Assembly: GCA_032622095.1 (NCBI GenBank)
Contig: CP136062.1
Coordinates: 136,190,960 to 136,254,959 of the forward strand
Direction of reading: 5' to 3'
Source of the DNA: Siphonodentalium dalli
Lineage: Eukaryota > Mollusca > Scaphopoda > Gadilida > Siphonodentaliidae
DNA: 64,000 nucleotides
The notes below the pieces were generated by a model. It worked only from the letters and a program-made list of their open reading frames with translations, was not told the origin of the DNA and searched no databases. Position numbers and translations under genes: made by a program. Shown one piece after another: positions 40,301 to 55,300 of this stretch. The first letter of the stretch is position 1. Each line of letters begins with the position of its first letter.

Positions 40301-43300
40301 GTTTGTGTGCATCCATATGTTGACCTCAAGATCTGGTACATGTATCAAGTTATCAACACAATTTTGCTTGCTTGCATATTATTGGAAAAGTTGGAGTTAG
40401 GTGCACAATTTTATAGCTTTATGTCTAGGGTATAGTTAATTACCCAATTCAAATGTAGAGAAAATTCCAATCATGAATTTGTTCACTGAGAACTACAACT
40501 TCATTGCGCCCAATTTTAGGCTCTCAAGTCAATATTTGTGTTGATAGCTAAATAATTGTTATTGATTGGAACTGGAATTTCCCCCTAGCATCCACTACTT
40601 CTATTTCAACAACTCATTGCAGAAACATTGCTGTTTGAATAATATTACTTTAAAAGTGTAAGATTTACAATAGTCGAGAATTAAAGGACATTTATACAGC
40701 TTCATTTTTGTTTTCAGATTGAGGCTAGCAGACACCTAGTGAAGCTGTCATTGGAAGGAATCCACTATTATCATTCATATGATAGGTTCTTCCTTGGGTA
40801 AGTACAATCGAACGTGTTTTGACATATTAACGGCTTCTACAAGTATAATTATGTTTGTAATTATTTGAAGAAAGGACAGTTGATTTAATGTGGCTGCAAA
40901 CTGCATGATAATTGATGTTTGCTAAATTTTTCACAGGGTTGAACCTATAATCAGGATCCGTGATGGACCACAATTCACTTTTACCTATGTGTTTTGCCAG
41001 ATGAAAATATGTTTTGCCAAATTCTTTCAGAAGTTGACAAAAGATATCAGGGCCAAAATTAAGGGGCTCCTCTTGAGAGAGGACAATAGTTGTATAAACA
41101 TCATTATCAGACACAGTGACTCGCCCTACCTGTCTCATATGCCATCAGATTATTTAAATTAGCCCTCTAACTGGAGTAGTTGAAAACGACTTTTTATTCC
41201 ACACCCATTGGCGTGGGGCACATGTATTCAACGGAATCCCAGCCATTGAATACATATTAGTGTATACCTCTAGTGGAATACAAGCCGGAACTATTCTTGT
41301 TGACTTTGTCGCCCAGAAAGATGACGTACATTACGTCGATCATCCGCTTCCGGTGATCCTCCCATAATGACTGGTTAATTTGTCAGACTTAAATCACAAA
41401 AAAGGTAGATATAGAAACAATGGAGGTGACATTCATGGATTGAACTTATCTGACTGAATGGTGTAGAATAAATACAGAATACAACTTGCATCATAATCTC
41501 GAATATTTTATAGAACTCGTTGCGGACGGCGCATTGTTACATTCCGCTCGAGCTACGCTCTCGCGAAATATATCCTTGCGCCATCCGCAACTCATTCGAT
41601 AAAAGATTCTCGATTAAGATGCGCGTTGTGTTCTGTCTATATAACATATATTTCTGAATTGACAATTTCTCATCAAGCCTGAATTCAAGGTTTAATTACC
41701 TTGCGTTATATTTGTATGAAAGATGTAGTCAATTGTTTGGTTTCAATCGAGTAAAAAAAGTCTAATTACCCAAACAATGCTGATAATTACTCGAGTCAAA
41801 GTCGGGTACCTGATGGCAGCAGGATGGGAACAAGGGGAGTATATATGACCGTCCAGTTAATGTGACCTATATGAGTCCCCAAGAAAATATGTGAGATACA
41901 TCATTCAGATAACGGACAGTGTCTGTAGATATTCCCGTATAACGTGAACTTCTACATAAGGGCGCTTGTTGATGTCATGGTCATGAGATCGCTTAGTACA
42001 TGTAGGTCATGTGTGTGTCTCTGTGCATCATATGTTAACCATTGATATAAAGTGAAACTCAAATACTGAACAAACTACCCAGTGGGATATTTTCATCAGA
42101 AGCTTATAGTATAATAAAGTCGAAAAATACCCCAAAAATGTTATACAGGTGCAACTTTGCAAGATCCGAGATGGCCACCAAGGTCGCATGGCCAATGTGG
42201 CTCCACTTGGACAACATGTCCACAGTTATAAGTCCATCAACATAAGACAAAGACATTTACGATATATTCAAATTTTAAGGCTTTTCCCATAAATATATGT
42301 AGGCTACATGGGATGTGACCACATACAATAGTGCATGGTAATAACCATGGTCACGTGACCTCTAAAAATATGGGTGTATATATAGCATGGTATGGCTCCC
42401 TCCCTGAAAGATGTCGTCAACTTTTGAAGGTAAAGTGATCAGCATCTATATATACCCATATATGCAGGAATATGCATAAAACATAGCCATTCATATGTAA
42501 ACCAAGATGGCTGCCAATGTCACATCACCTGTGGTGGTGGTAGGAATGGCTATGAATGTCCCATGCCTATGTCTATTCACATACAAAGTTTAAACAAATT
42601 ATTTAAAGCCATACTTGAGATACACAATATTGCACATATACATTAAAACCTCTCCAAACCGGACCCTCTATAAACCGAATCCCTCTCCATACCAAACAAA
42701 TTGTCTGGTTCCGAATTCACCCAAGTTCGTTATCACTAAAAATTACCTCTGTAAACCCAAACATCTCTATTCCGAATATCAGTCGGATTTTCTAGTCCAT
42801 AAGTGAACGAAGACTGAAGGGTGTTCTGTTTGGAAAAGTTTTGCTGTACACCCGAAATACTTGTGTACATGTATGGGCCGCTTGGCAGTGGAGAACCAGT
42901 ATATGGTGCCGAGTGGCAGTGAAAGAGTTAAACATCTATATAAAATTCTTGACTATGTATAGTATAAATATAATAGTTTGATTTCTTATGGTTTGAAGAT
43001 TATCTCTTGGATTTATTGTCTTTGCAGCATTAGTATATCTTTTGGATTTATCGGTTGGATATGCTATGTGTCGACATTAATTCTTGAAGATCACACCAAT
43101 ATTGTGAGACTGCGGAATAATCTGGACAGATGCCGCTATCCACTGTGGAAAACAGCCAAGGGCATACAATATGCCTTCTCCATTGTCGCTCTTATTATCT
43201 GCATCATCCTGTTCAGTAAGTAGATTTAACTATTATCGTTTATTATGCCCTTCTCCCACACAGCAAAGATGCGGTGTGTGTATACTGGAATCAGCTTAAT

Positions 43301-46300
43301 CATGATCTGTCTGTCTGCATGAAATTCCGCTATAAAATTTGATATTTTTTTCCTCTTTCAGAACACAGGCATAAACTGAAAGTTCGAACAGCATGGTTAT
43401 TTACCACATTTTAGTTGACATTTTAATATCTTACCTATTTTTATGGACATGGATAACGAAGGAGAAATCATTCAAATTTCAAACACTGCACCCCCACCCT
43501 ATCCCAAACCAGTCCAAATTACCAACTCTTTATAAATATCTATTTTATTTCCCCAACCCGTTGCCCTAGAACTTTCCAACTAATGGCTCAATGCTTTCCA
43601 ACTGGAGAAAATTTCCAACCAGATACTACCTCTTATTGTTGAAAATTTGCCAACTGAATGAGATTTTTGTTAAAAGTTTGACTGAGACAAGTGAAATATG
43701 ACTGAGACAAGTGAAATATGATTGATACATGTGAAATATGACTTGAGACAAGTGAAATATGAATGAGACCAGGGAAATATGACGGAGACCAGGGATATAT
43801 TTGACTATTGGTCTAAAAACAACATATTGATTCGAAATACCAATTATCAGGTCAGCACATTCTGGATTCAACTATTATAGTTAAATTTGACAGTGCCAAA
43901 TCCACAAATTATGGGTTTGCGCATCCCACTGCACCGCCACATTGTACTCGACATTAACATCGATACGCAATGGCTCTTTCATAACAATATTAATACCAAT
44001 TGAATATTAATTGACTACCTTATCATGTGCCATCATGATTAATCCTTCGCATGTATAAACATGTTATTTCTCCACAAAAACAAACATGGTACTGATTAAG
44101 CTTGCCACTGTTTTGAATCATTTTTGTGAAATACACGTATGATATTGGGTTATGTCTCTTTTATTGAATTCACAAAACAATGATATCCATTCCATATTAA
44201 CCTATTAGAGTCGATTATAATTATAATAGGTAAATTCAGGATGTGCATGACCTGATTATCAGAGCAAATATCCCATTGTAATTTCCAGTCTGAAATTTCC
44301 ACCTGCTGTTGTTCCAGGCATAACATTTCCAACAGTTAAAAATGTTGACCAATATTATGAGGAGGTGAGACAATCCCCCTCACCAAACCTCCTGTCTCCA
44401 CATCATCCCTCAATGCATATGCCATTTACATTACTCTAATAATATATTTATCTCCCTTGCAGTAATGCACGTGCCCTGGACATATTTTATTTACTGTCTA
44501 TTGCCTGTACCACTGTGGATGTCTGTGTTTCAAAGGTAATTAATCAATTCTAATAACTAAAGCATAGTTTTAAGAAATGTTGTTGTTGGAACTTGATGAT
44601 ATGGGGACCGTCTTATGATATCAGATTGAGTACCTTTAACACTTTCTATACTAGATACTCATTGCCAAGTAGTTCCCTTAGGAATTGTTAAAATAATAAG
44701 TTCAACAAACGACCATAAGCAATAAATCAGTTTACTTGATAAAACGCTCGGTAATTCCAATTATTTGTCACAGTTTTGCATCTTCTAAGACATGCGCACA
44801 TAGACGGATATCTTGCCAACTCGCACTGAGAATTTCAGCTCTTTGCTTGTTGGCATAACCGATATAATGTAGCTGAAATGAGGCGTTGTATAAACACAAA
44901 TGTCAACGCGGATGTTCGCTATGCAGATATTGCAAAAATATATCACTCGCGGAGTGCACTTTGGTCCAATTAAGTCTCGTGATGTGTGCTGGAGCTCACT
45001 GCAAGTTTTTAAACATTGATCATAACTCATTGGAAGAGGTTGAATATCATAGGCTTAATATTAACACGTCTTCGCATGTGCTAACTAAATATTTCTCCTA
45101 GTGCCTTTTAACAGAATCAATGTGATTTCCTTTGCTATGACCATGTTTTATAATTAGAAAGATCAAACTCACATTGACATTTGTGTTGACACCCTGCCCC
45201 ACTTCTGCTACATTAAATTGGTTATTCCAACGAGTCAACAGTGCGAGTTGGTAGGATAGCTGCCAATATGCACATGTCTTAGACAATGCAAAACTATAAT
45301 AATTTAGTTGGAATTGCCAAGTGATTTATCAATTGTTTCATTGACAGTACCAGGCTAGTGAACAGTATATCTATATACTCTGCATCATCTACACCTATTC
45401 GAGTACCTTTTGATATGTGAGAAGGATCTCCCACTGAGCAAACAACCACATGTTAGCATTTACCTGTCCACTATCAAGATGGGACCCTCTTAGTATCAGT
45501 TACCACATTTTAATAAAAAATAATGCACAAAAATGCTTGAATCCTCATTGGCAGCCCAACAAATTCTCAATGGCCCCCAACGAATCCTCTGATCGCTTAC
45601 ACTTTGTGAGTTATGTTGCACTCCTAAAGGTGCTTACTCTGCTTAGCTTGAAATATCATACTATTATAATTTACAACTATGTTCATCCAAAAATATGCCT
45701 CTTATATTTTTCCATATGAGAATATGGTTATTGTCTCGATTAACACATTTAAAGGGACGGGCGGCCGTCGTTATAGGTTATAATTTAGAAATAACATGAT
45801 CAAATTATGGTTATTTCCTCAAGAATATACTAATAGTATAGCATAATGATGATATGAATGCGATATTATTCACAAAACATGCCTTGTGTCTGAGAAAATA
45901 CAGGTCGACTGTTGTTTAGTTTCTTGCAAAAATCGCAGTAGATTGTTTATAAGCAGAATCACGATATTGTGCCATTTCCTTATTTAGATTCGCGCGCTTT
46001 ATGTTGGTTGTAAAATCCCTAATTTGGTGCGCCTACAACTCACAATACAACTCATCGTAATATTCCTTATTTGGTATGTATGACCATATATAGGTTAGGA
46101 GAAAATACTAACTGGATTGAAAAATATTCATCTCTTTGCAAGAACAATTATATTCTGTCATCATTTCCCAATCATGAAGTAACATGGATTAGCTTGATTT
46201 TAAACTGACAGCAGGTAGAATGGGTCGATTAAAATAAAATTTGGTGTGATTTGAATGCGATTGTGGCAATAATTTTATCTGCGCATTCCACGTCGCAACG

Positions 46301-49300
46301 GAGCATTTTCATTGGACGATATGGTAGTTCCAAGCGTTTGTCTATAAACAATCGTAGGGTTACGTTTTTGATGTTTGTTTACATAACCAAGGGTGCTAAG
46401 GTGACAATAACATGCAATGTACGCGATAATTATGATTTGTATAAGAACAACATCTGTCTATTATATAGTATTCTTTCTATTTATGGCAGTTTTAGTGGAT
46501 AACTATCTTAAAACCTATATCCACAGGGAAGGCCGCCCTTATCTTTAATAGTTGTATTTATACGTTAGTATTGATGTATCACAAGCATCTGTTATTTAAA
46601 GTTTCTGAATTACTTTCAGATGGGAAGTTGTTGTTGATTTGGTTCGCAAGATCATTCAAGACCAAATAGTCGGTGACACAGTATCATCCATTCTGTGGAC
46701 ACTTGGAGCTCTCGAAATGCTTGTCAGTATTATAGCATTAAATGTATTTCCTGTTTTTGTTCAAAATTGGGTATAGTTTGTTAGTCCGAGCCCGAGGGTT
46801 CTATAGTTCAAGGGTTCAATAGTCCGAGGGTTCAATAGTCTGAGGGTTCGATACTAGGCCATATGCCTATAGGCTCCAACGTTCAATTATTTGAGGTTGC
46901 CTGTTAAATGTCGCCATGATTTTCCAATTATTCAGGACAAGGGAGCGAAATGGTGTTGACTAGTAATCTGTGAGATGCCTTTTTGCTTTCGCAAAAGTTA
47001 ATTTCATTTAGCGCGAAATTGAACAAGAATCAGGCACCAGAAACGCAAATATAACAATAGGACAAGAATGCTGGTGATATATTGGAACGCATTACATCGC
47101 CCATTACTGTTAGACTCGGACTAACGCACTGTCCCCTTCAAAAAGGGATAAGAAATTTTCAGAACTGTAATTCCAAGAACCAGGAATATCCTGTTCTTCA
47201 GAATTCACTTGCAACTAGAGTTGTAACGGTGTCGGTTTTAACACCACGGTGTCGGTGTTGAGACAACACCGAGAAACCGCGCCGAGCAAAATACAAAAAA
47301 ACGAGTTCTCTGTGATCGGTAAAGTCCGTTTCACGATCCGAATTTTGCATCTGTAGGCCAAAGAAAAGAAGAAATTAGTCTAGAATTTTACAGTGATTGT
47401 GTTTGCGTTGCCAAACGAAACTGAAATGTCGTTGCAAAAATAAGAATGCGAACCGAAAAGAAATGTTATACCACATGGGAAATGGTCCGGAAACTTTTTG
47501 TTCTGGAACCTACGGATCGATGAGTGGCCACACAGTCAACACAAACTACATGCAGTAGGTCGTTGACTTTTGTCACCTTTATTGTCAACTGTCTTAGAAT
47601 AAGTGTGCACTTTATTTGATATGATGACGTGTGCATGACGAAACATTTCGTTCCGTGCGGAAATAAAGTATGTAGTTAGAACTGCAATTTCTGAAACTTC
47701 ATTCTGCCTGCTAATCAGTCAATAAAATTGAACTTTTATCTACCGGTATAACGTTCAACGAACAATTACGAATTTGAGCCAGCCAATTGCCGTGTACACG
47801 TACGTGCACTTATTTGCATCTTGTTGATCGCGGCAGTTATTTTTGTGCGTATCGGTATCTCTCACCCACAAACTGAGCGGGAACATCAAACGCGTAATTA
47901 CGTCATCATTGTCCAGGAACTGGGCACATGCTACATCGTAACTGATTGATTACCACGGCCTTATCTTTAAAAAATTCAACGCAGTATTGATTGTAAATGA
48001 TATCGGTATCAATATAAGTTTCACAGGACTTCATCTTATATGCATGAAACGTCGCTGTATTTGCGTTTCACTTTTATGTTTTGATTTTGGTATGGGGGAA
48101 ATATTTGTGTATAGTCGGAAAAAAAGTTTAGGGTCAGCTTCAAGAAATATGGTCAGTCGGGCACAACTATTTTGTGTGTGCTTAAACTTGATGGTTCAAT
48201 ATGACTTTTATCTCACATTCTCATTAAAGTTCATGATTTAGCAACACAGCAAGCTGTTCCCCAACTTATCCTAACCCTCTGTAACTGGTAGTGCCTGTTT
48301 TGTCCAGTTGTGTTGGACTAATTGCTATATGTTAAGTGATTGCATACTAAAACCGAGACCGAGACCGAGGTTTTTCACCCCAAAAAAAACGAAACGTAAA
48401 TTCCACAACCTTCCAACACTACTTGCAACAAAAGCAAGTTGTTGATTTCAGTAATTTCGCTGAAATTTTGATTATGGTCGTTGAATTTGAGGTTCGATTT
48501 GGTGTTGAAATCGTGTCCCCTGATTTGATTCTTGGTTCGATTCAATGAAAACTATGAGATACGTAGGAGCCTATTCTTGGAAAATCTTTTATTTCCGAAT
48601 TGTTACATACTAAGCTTTTTATCCATAATGTTTTACTAAATGTGGCATATTTTTTTGTAGGTGGCTGGATTCTTTGTACGTGGCATGTTATCAATTGGGC
48701 TCGCCATTATGGCTGCCTGGGCTACACGCATGGATATACTACAGACTAATAAGGTACGTTTCCATGTCGGATATAACACTTAGTATTCTATGCTTGTTTG
48801 TCACAATATGAGTATTATATATGAAGTCCATCTGAAACTGGCAATGCTTAGACTAAAGCTCAAAGTAATTTTGCTATACATATTTTCTCGGTAAAATGCA
48901 GTTAAAAAACCTGTCAGTATATTTGCTGAAAATCATCCTATTTCTTATAATTTGCTGTGCGAACTCTACGCTATAGGGACTTAAGGGGAAAATTACCCCT
49001 TTTTAGCTCACTTGACTAAGTCAAGTTGAGCTATTGCCATGGGTTGGCATCCATTGTCCATGTTTAGGAGCGTCTGTCCATAAACAATTTCCTTCAGCAC
49101 ACCCTACAGGCCACGTCCCTCATCCGATCATCACCAAATATCATCTGGATATTCGAGGTGACCGCTAGTTGGGAGCTTACCATTTTTTCCGATTTCCATT
49201 AACCCTTTACCCAACAGTAATATGACTAACGTCGTTACCTCCAGCCAACATAACTTTCTGGTGACGTCAAAGTTATTGGGAAAAAAATGTATTATTACTA

Positions 49301-52300
49301 AATTGTATGGTGGCTCTTGTTTTATAAAATTATGTTCATCTGCATGGATGTGACTGGGAGTAATTTTTTTCAGAGTTGTTAATCCCCCTCCCCAAGCATG
49401 ATAGTATGGTGAATATTTGTTAGGTTTTATATTTATATTTTATAACAATAAATGTAATAAACAAACAAAAGGTAAGTTTTGTTTTATCAACAGATCAATG
49501 TGACTTTCAGTTTCAATTTCTCTGTCGGAAAAGCACATCACGAAATTGGGTGATTTATTAATATTTTAAGCAATGGCTACGTGGTGAAATGAAACATAAA
49601 ATAAATCATCAAGTGACATATTAATTCTTGGATAGTTACGTGTAAATTCAGTTACAATTGTCTGCATTATTAGTCCACACCTGTCCACATTGTACCATCG
49701 ATTACATCCCAGTTCGCACGTGTGTTTTGTTTACTTTTGTTTCTCTGGTTTTTGACCTTGACATTGCAGTCAATACATTTGCACAGCACAGATCTTGTGC
49801 AATTAATAAATTAAACAATTTTTTCGTGCCTACATTGTATCTTACGATTATCTTAGTTAAATTTTGAGCAATCATATTCAATATAAAAGGACAAGACAGT
49901 GCCGATAAGTAATTCACGGTAAATGCCTCGCGCACTATTCCGAATTGATGTGCGCACTTTCAATTTAAAAATAGCCGCGTATGCTCGTGAACTCAGTGTT
50001 CAAATAAAAGTAACTAATGTAATACAATGTCATTTCTTTGATTTTTCACATCATGATATGGCCAATTTACTGAAGTATTTCGCAGTGTTAAAGTGCGCAG
50101 AATAATAATTTTATTAATCAAACGAGAGAACAAAACGGCAGATGCACATAAATTTGTGCTACAGTATTTTATCATTGCTGCTATGACGTCGACAAGATTC
50201 CTAGGTTTTTTCATCGTCATCAGCTGATCAATAAGTTCAATGACAATATTCGATAAATGGTCAATTGATACTAACACTAAATCTAAAATATATTCTGTTT
50301 GAATTTGCAATGAATGTCATTTATGTATTACCGAATGGGTAATAGTTATAGCCATGATAAATGACAGTCCCCATTGTGCGCCACAATTTCCAACGACGTG
50401 TTTACAGGTACATATTTTTTGCGCACGTTATCAGTGGGCGTTTCTTGGCGGGAGTGTTTTTTAAATAAACCATTTGGATTGAATCATGTGTCCATTCCTT
50501 TGTATTTTTCGATTATAGTGTGAAGAATATACTCAAGATTATGTATTTGTCAATGCGCTTTAACAACATAACTTATTTGGGTACTAATCCAGGCAATCCC
50601 CGTGCCCACAATATTGGGCTGAATTGGCGTGACGTTGGGACATGTAACTGAAGAGAAAATCGAAAATGTTTTCGAACTTTCTGATCAAAACTTTATTGAA
50701 TTCTCAAAATTGCTCACTCAGTGTATTAAAATAAAATATTATTCATATGATCTTGTGATGAATGAGGGGAAACATCAAATCAAATGACAGTTTTATTTGA
50801 GAACATATCTAGGGCCAAAAGAGTTAGAACAACACGGCGTCCTTAGTAACATCAACACTGCAACAGCGCAGGTGTCTTGGAGTTGACTCGGAACTATATT
50901 TGCTTCGCTGGTCAAATCATGATATTGGTCTTTTTAATTCAGGTGCATATTATTAATAGCTCAAAAACATAAACAAGTCAAATAAATATTTTATTAGAAA
51001 TAAAAAGAAAGTTTGTAAATAAAAATCTGTAGAATAAAACTATATTAGATGGCTGTGCACAGATCACAATTGCGGAGTACATTGATTTAGTCGAAAAAGT
51101 CGAAAAATAGCACCGCGACAAAGCAGTTTTCGTTTAATTACGATTTTATTATGAAATGTTGATTAAATTGTACAAAATCTACCCCAAAACCCAACAAAAA
51201 CATAAATATTATTAATGTAACATCCATTTTATTGTTTACATAAAAAATAAGATCAATTTGTTGTCTTATAATGCAATATTTTTGTTGTAAACTATGACCG
51301 AAAAAAATCCAAAAACTCTGGGCACTCTGGACGCTACGCGGCCGGGCGCTCTGGGGCTTTCTGAACGCTAAAGGGTTAAAACACATGGCCGCAGCGACCA
51401 TCTTGGATGTCTAATTTGAATCTGTCGGCACACCGTACAGCCTGCATTTAATGGATAAATATTTTGAAAATTTTCTGGCATGTTTGGGATCACCTCCAGA
51501 TGGGAGCTTTTGTAATTGAACAATTTTCAATGAAATATATGGCTGTCGGCAGCTATTTTGGATTTTACATTTTGTATGACTAAATCCTTTGGCACACCCT
51601 ACGGGCCACGAAAACATTATTTGTTTCATATTTTAGTATTTTGGCAGCCATTTACAGGACTTTTTTTTTTGTCGGGTAAAGGAACAAAACAACATAAAAC
51701 AACATAAATATTATTCAACCATATTTTCAATAATCTGGCAGACATAAATACTCAATAGTGATTCATCTTTTCAGACATTACGTAGTTTTATGGTGATTTT
51801 TCCTAAAAAATTAGCTCTGAAAATTGCTGCCAAAAAACTAAATTATGTCATGACAAATGTTTGATTTATTTTCCCGCAGACAATCATGATGCAGCATTAA
51901 AGATCCTGTGCCAGTGCATTCTCTTATAAATGCAAGTGTCCAATAGGGAACCTTGCATATATAAAAGAATGCATTGGCTTACAAAGTCTGGGTAAATATT
52001 GTTAGGCCAATGAATTCTCTTATATATGCGAGGCTCCCTATGGGAGACTCGCATATATAAGAGAATGCATTGGCACATGGTTTTTGCAAAATTTCAGAAA
52101 GCTCCAGTCATTGAAGGGTTAACATGTTTTCGTTGGTGATTTTATATTAGATTTTTGTATGTTGTTGTTACTGGATCTGGAACCCTGAATACATCTATAT
52201 TAAAGTAATTTATGCTCTTGTTATTGATTTCAGATGGGAGCATTTGGATGGATTATATCATGTTTGATGGTATCAGTATTTCCCATAATGCCAGTTATAG

Positions 52301-55300
52301 GTCGAGAAATCAGCTACAATATGGTGTAAGTTTATTTTATTGTCACTTCACTTTTACCCTTTCTATACTAAATGTACTCTCCCAGTCAATATGGTGTAAG
52401 TTTATTTTATTGTCACTTCACTTTTACCGTTTCTATACTAAATGCACTCTCCCAGTCAGTTAAAAGATAATATACAGATAAATAAAAGTGCAGGAGTCGT
52501 ATTTTATTGAGGGAAATGTTTAGATAATAATATATTTATACACAACCGATAGACATACAATATAAAGACAATATATCTGATGATATAGGGAGCGGAACAC
52601 AAGTTACCAAACTAATCGTTCCTCTCCCTGTCGTAATGGGTAAGATGTTGTTGAAATGGGTGAGATGTTGTTATGCTATAAATTTGGGAAAAGAAAAAAA
52701 GTTGATTGCTTCCAATGTGATTGGCTATGGCTTCGGTCTCGTGTATGGTGACTGATTAATAATTTAATTAATTATCTTTGAGTTCTGCAAATATTAGGCC
52801 AGATAAACAATTATTCGATTCTCAGGGAATCTCATGTTTTAGTATAATCGAGGTGAACATCACCAACTTCAACTGGGGAACATCAATTTGATCCTAGGTC
52901 TCCCATAGCCGTGCAGGTAGCATCACTAAATTCACTCTCGGGGGACCTCATTCTGCAATGACAGATACACTATTTGAAGGCTGCACATGAGCCTACTAGT
53001 ACTAGAAACTATTACTGCTTTGAACGGGTGATTTCAAATAAAGTACCCCAATAAAATATATCTTCCTGCGTTGCCGAAAACGCAGATTTTATCGAAAATT
53101 GTAAAAAAAAATCTAATTTGGCAAACGTTTGGTGAAAATGTTTCAAGCCTGCAGTCATCAATCACCTCTCCGAATATTGCCAGATTTAACTGAAACACTT
53201 AAGTTCATCAACAATTATGCTTACTTATCAAAACAATGATGATTAGCTGCTGGCACCATATTTTTCTTAATATTTTACCGTTTTATGGTTTCAATATAGG
53301 CAAATCTGTGTTCATTTATATTGATATACGTAATCAAGTAGACTAATTGTTAAGTTTTGTGGCTTTCATCAGTGTACACTTGCAATTTCTATTTTAGCCA
53401 TATAAGTCCAACTGAAAATTATCAGTTGTTTTTTATACGCCCTTTTGAAAAAAAGGCCGTATTATAGTATTGGTCTGTCCGTCCGTCCGTCCGGGCGTCC
53501 GTCCGTCCGGGCGTCCGGGCGTCCGTTAACCTGTTGTCCGGATGATAACTTTAGTTAGAGTGAACCAAAATTAGTAAAATTTGGTATGTGGGTTTATTAG
53601 CCGAAAAGTAAGTTCAAGTTCGAATTTGGGTTCCGCCCGCCAATTTTCACCGGAGTTATGCCCCTTATTTAACGTTTTTTGACTTAGAAAATCCTTGAAA
53701 TTTGTTGTCCGGATGATAACTTTAGTATAGTTTATCGGAATGAATCCAAATTTGGTATATTACTTTCTCCCACCAAAACACAGGTCAAGTTCGAACTTGG
53801 GTTCTGTCCGACCATTTTTGGCTGAGTTATGCCCCTTTTTCGACTCAGAAAATTCAGTTTTTCTTATGTTTTTTGGTTTCCGGATGATAACTCGATTTTG
53901 GAATTTTTATACGCAAAACCCGTTTTTTTGTGGATTACATATATCGAAATACAGCTCAAGTCCGAATTTAGTTTTAATCCGATAATATTTGCGAGAGTTA
54001 TGGCCCCTTTTTTGACGTAATTTGACTTAGAAAATCCCTGAAATTTGTTGTCCGGATGATAACTTTAGTTAGAGTGAACCGATTTTAATCAAATTTGGTG
54101 TGTGGGTTTATTAGCAGAAAAGACAGCTCAAGTTCGAATTTGGGTTCCGTCCGCCAATTTTCACCGGAGTTATGCCCCTTATTTGACGTAATTTGACTTA
54201 GAAAATCCCTGAAATTTGTTGTCCGCATGATAACTTTACTAGAGCTTATCGGATTCAATGATAATTTGGTATATTACTTTCTCCCACCAAAACACAGATC
54301 AAGTTCAAATTTGAGTTCCGTCCGCCAATTTTTACCAGAGTTATGCCCCTTTTTGATCAGTTTCCGCCGACCCAAGAGAGGGCGTATATTGCACGCCCAG
54401 CGTAGCTCTTGTTTTAGTATGTTTTAGTCTCCTTTGATTAACTTGTTTTATTTTTGCTTTTCACAATGATCCCGTATTTTTGGTTTTTAAATTTGGCCAA
54501 AGTTAAAAAAAAAATTGCCAAACAAATTCAGAATTGGCCTTTATAATTTTCTGGCCAGTGTGAACCCTGCTTGTTGGGGCATAGATGGTAGAATTTAATT
54601 AATGGCCAGTGTGAACCCTGCTTGTTGGGGCATAAATGGTAGAATTTAATTAATGGCCAGGTGAACCCGGCTTGTTTGGGGCATAAATGGTAGAATTTAA
54701 TTAATGGCCAGTGTGAACCTGGCTTGTTGGGATATAAATGGTAGAATTTAATTAATGGCCAGTGTGAACCCTGCTTGTTGGGGCATAAATGGTAGAATTT
54801 AATTAATGGCCAATGTGAACCCGGCTTGTTGGGACATAAATGGTAGAATTTAATTAATGGCCAGTGTGAACCCTGCTTGTTGGGGCATAAATGGTTGAAT
54901 TTAATTAATGGCCAGTGTGAACCCTGCTTGTTGGGGGCATAAATGGTAGAATTTAATTAATGGCCAGTGTGAACCCTGCTTGTTGGGGCATAAATGGTAG
55001 AATTTAATTAATGGCCAGTGTGAACCCTGCTTGTTGGGCATAAATGGTAGAATTTAATGGAAGGTTCATATCCGTGCACATGCAGTTCTTTGCATTAGTT
55101 AGGTTAGTTCAGGGTTGAATTACTGTCTATAGCTAATCTTTCATGTCTTATGATCAGAGTAGTCACTTTGTCATGATTTCTTTCAGGGTAACAAGTGGCA
55201 TCATAGGATTCTTGCTGGAATTCCTCTATAGTTATTGGTGAGTATGAGTCATATATCAGCTATGGTTTTTTGGATCGGAATCAAATTTGGTATGGAGGTT

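Noticed and set aside
40827-41138. 103-codon minus-strand open frame in a PIGN intron
   Set aside because: The sequence reads like part of a dispersed repeat and has no domain; it overlaps no splice-compatible exon.
46790-46860. tRNA-like GGTTCGA words
   Set aside because: They are part of a short tandem repeat at the end of a MITE and cannot be folded into a cloverleaf with matching arms.
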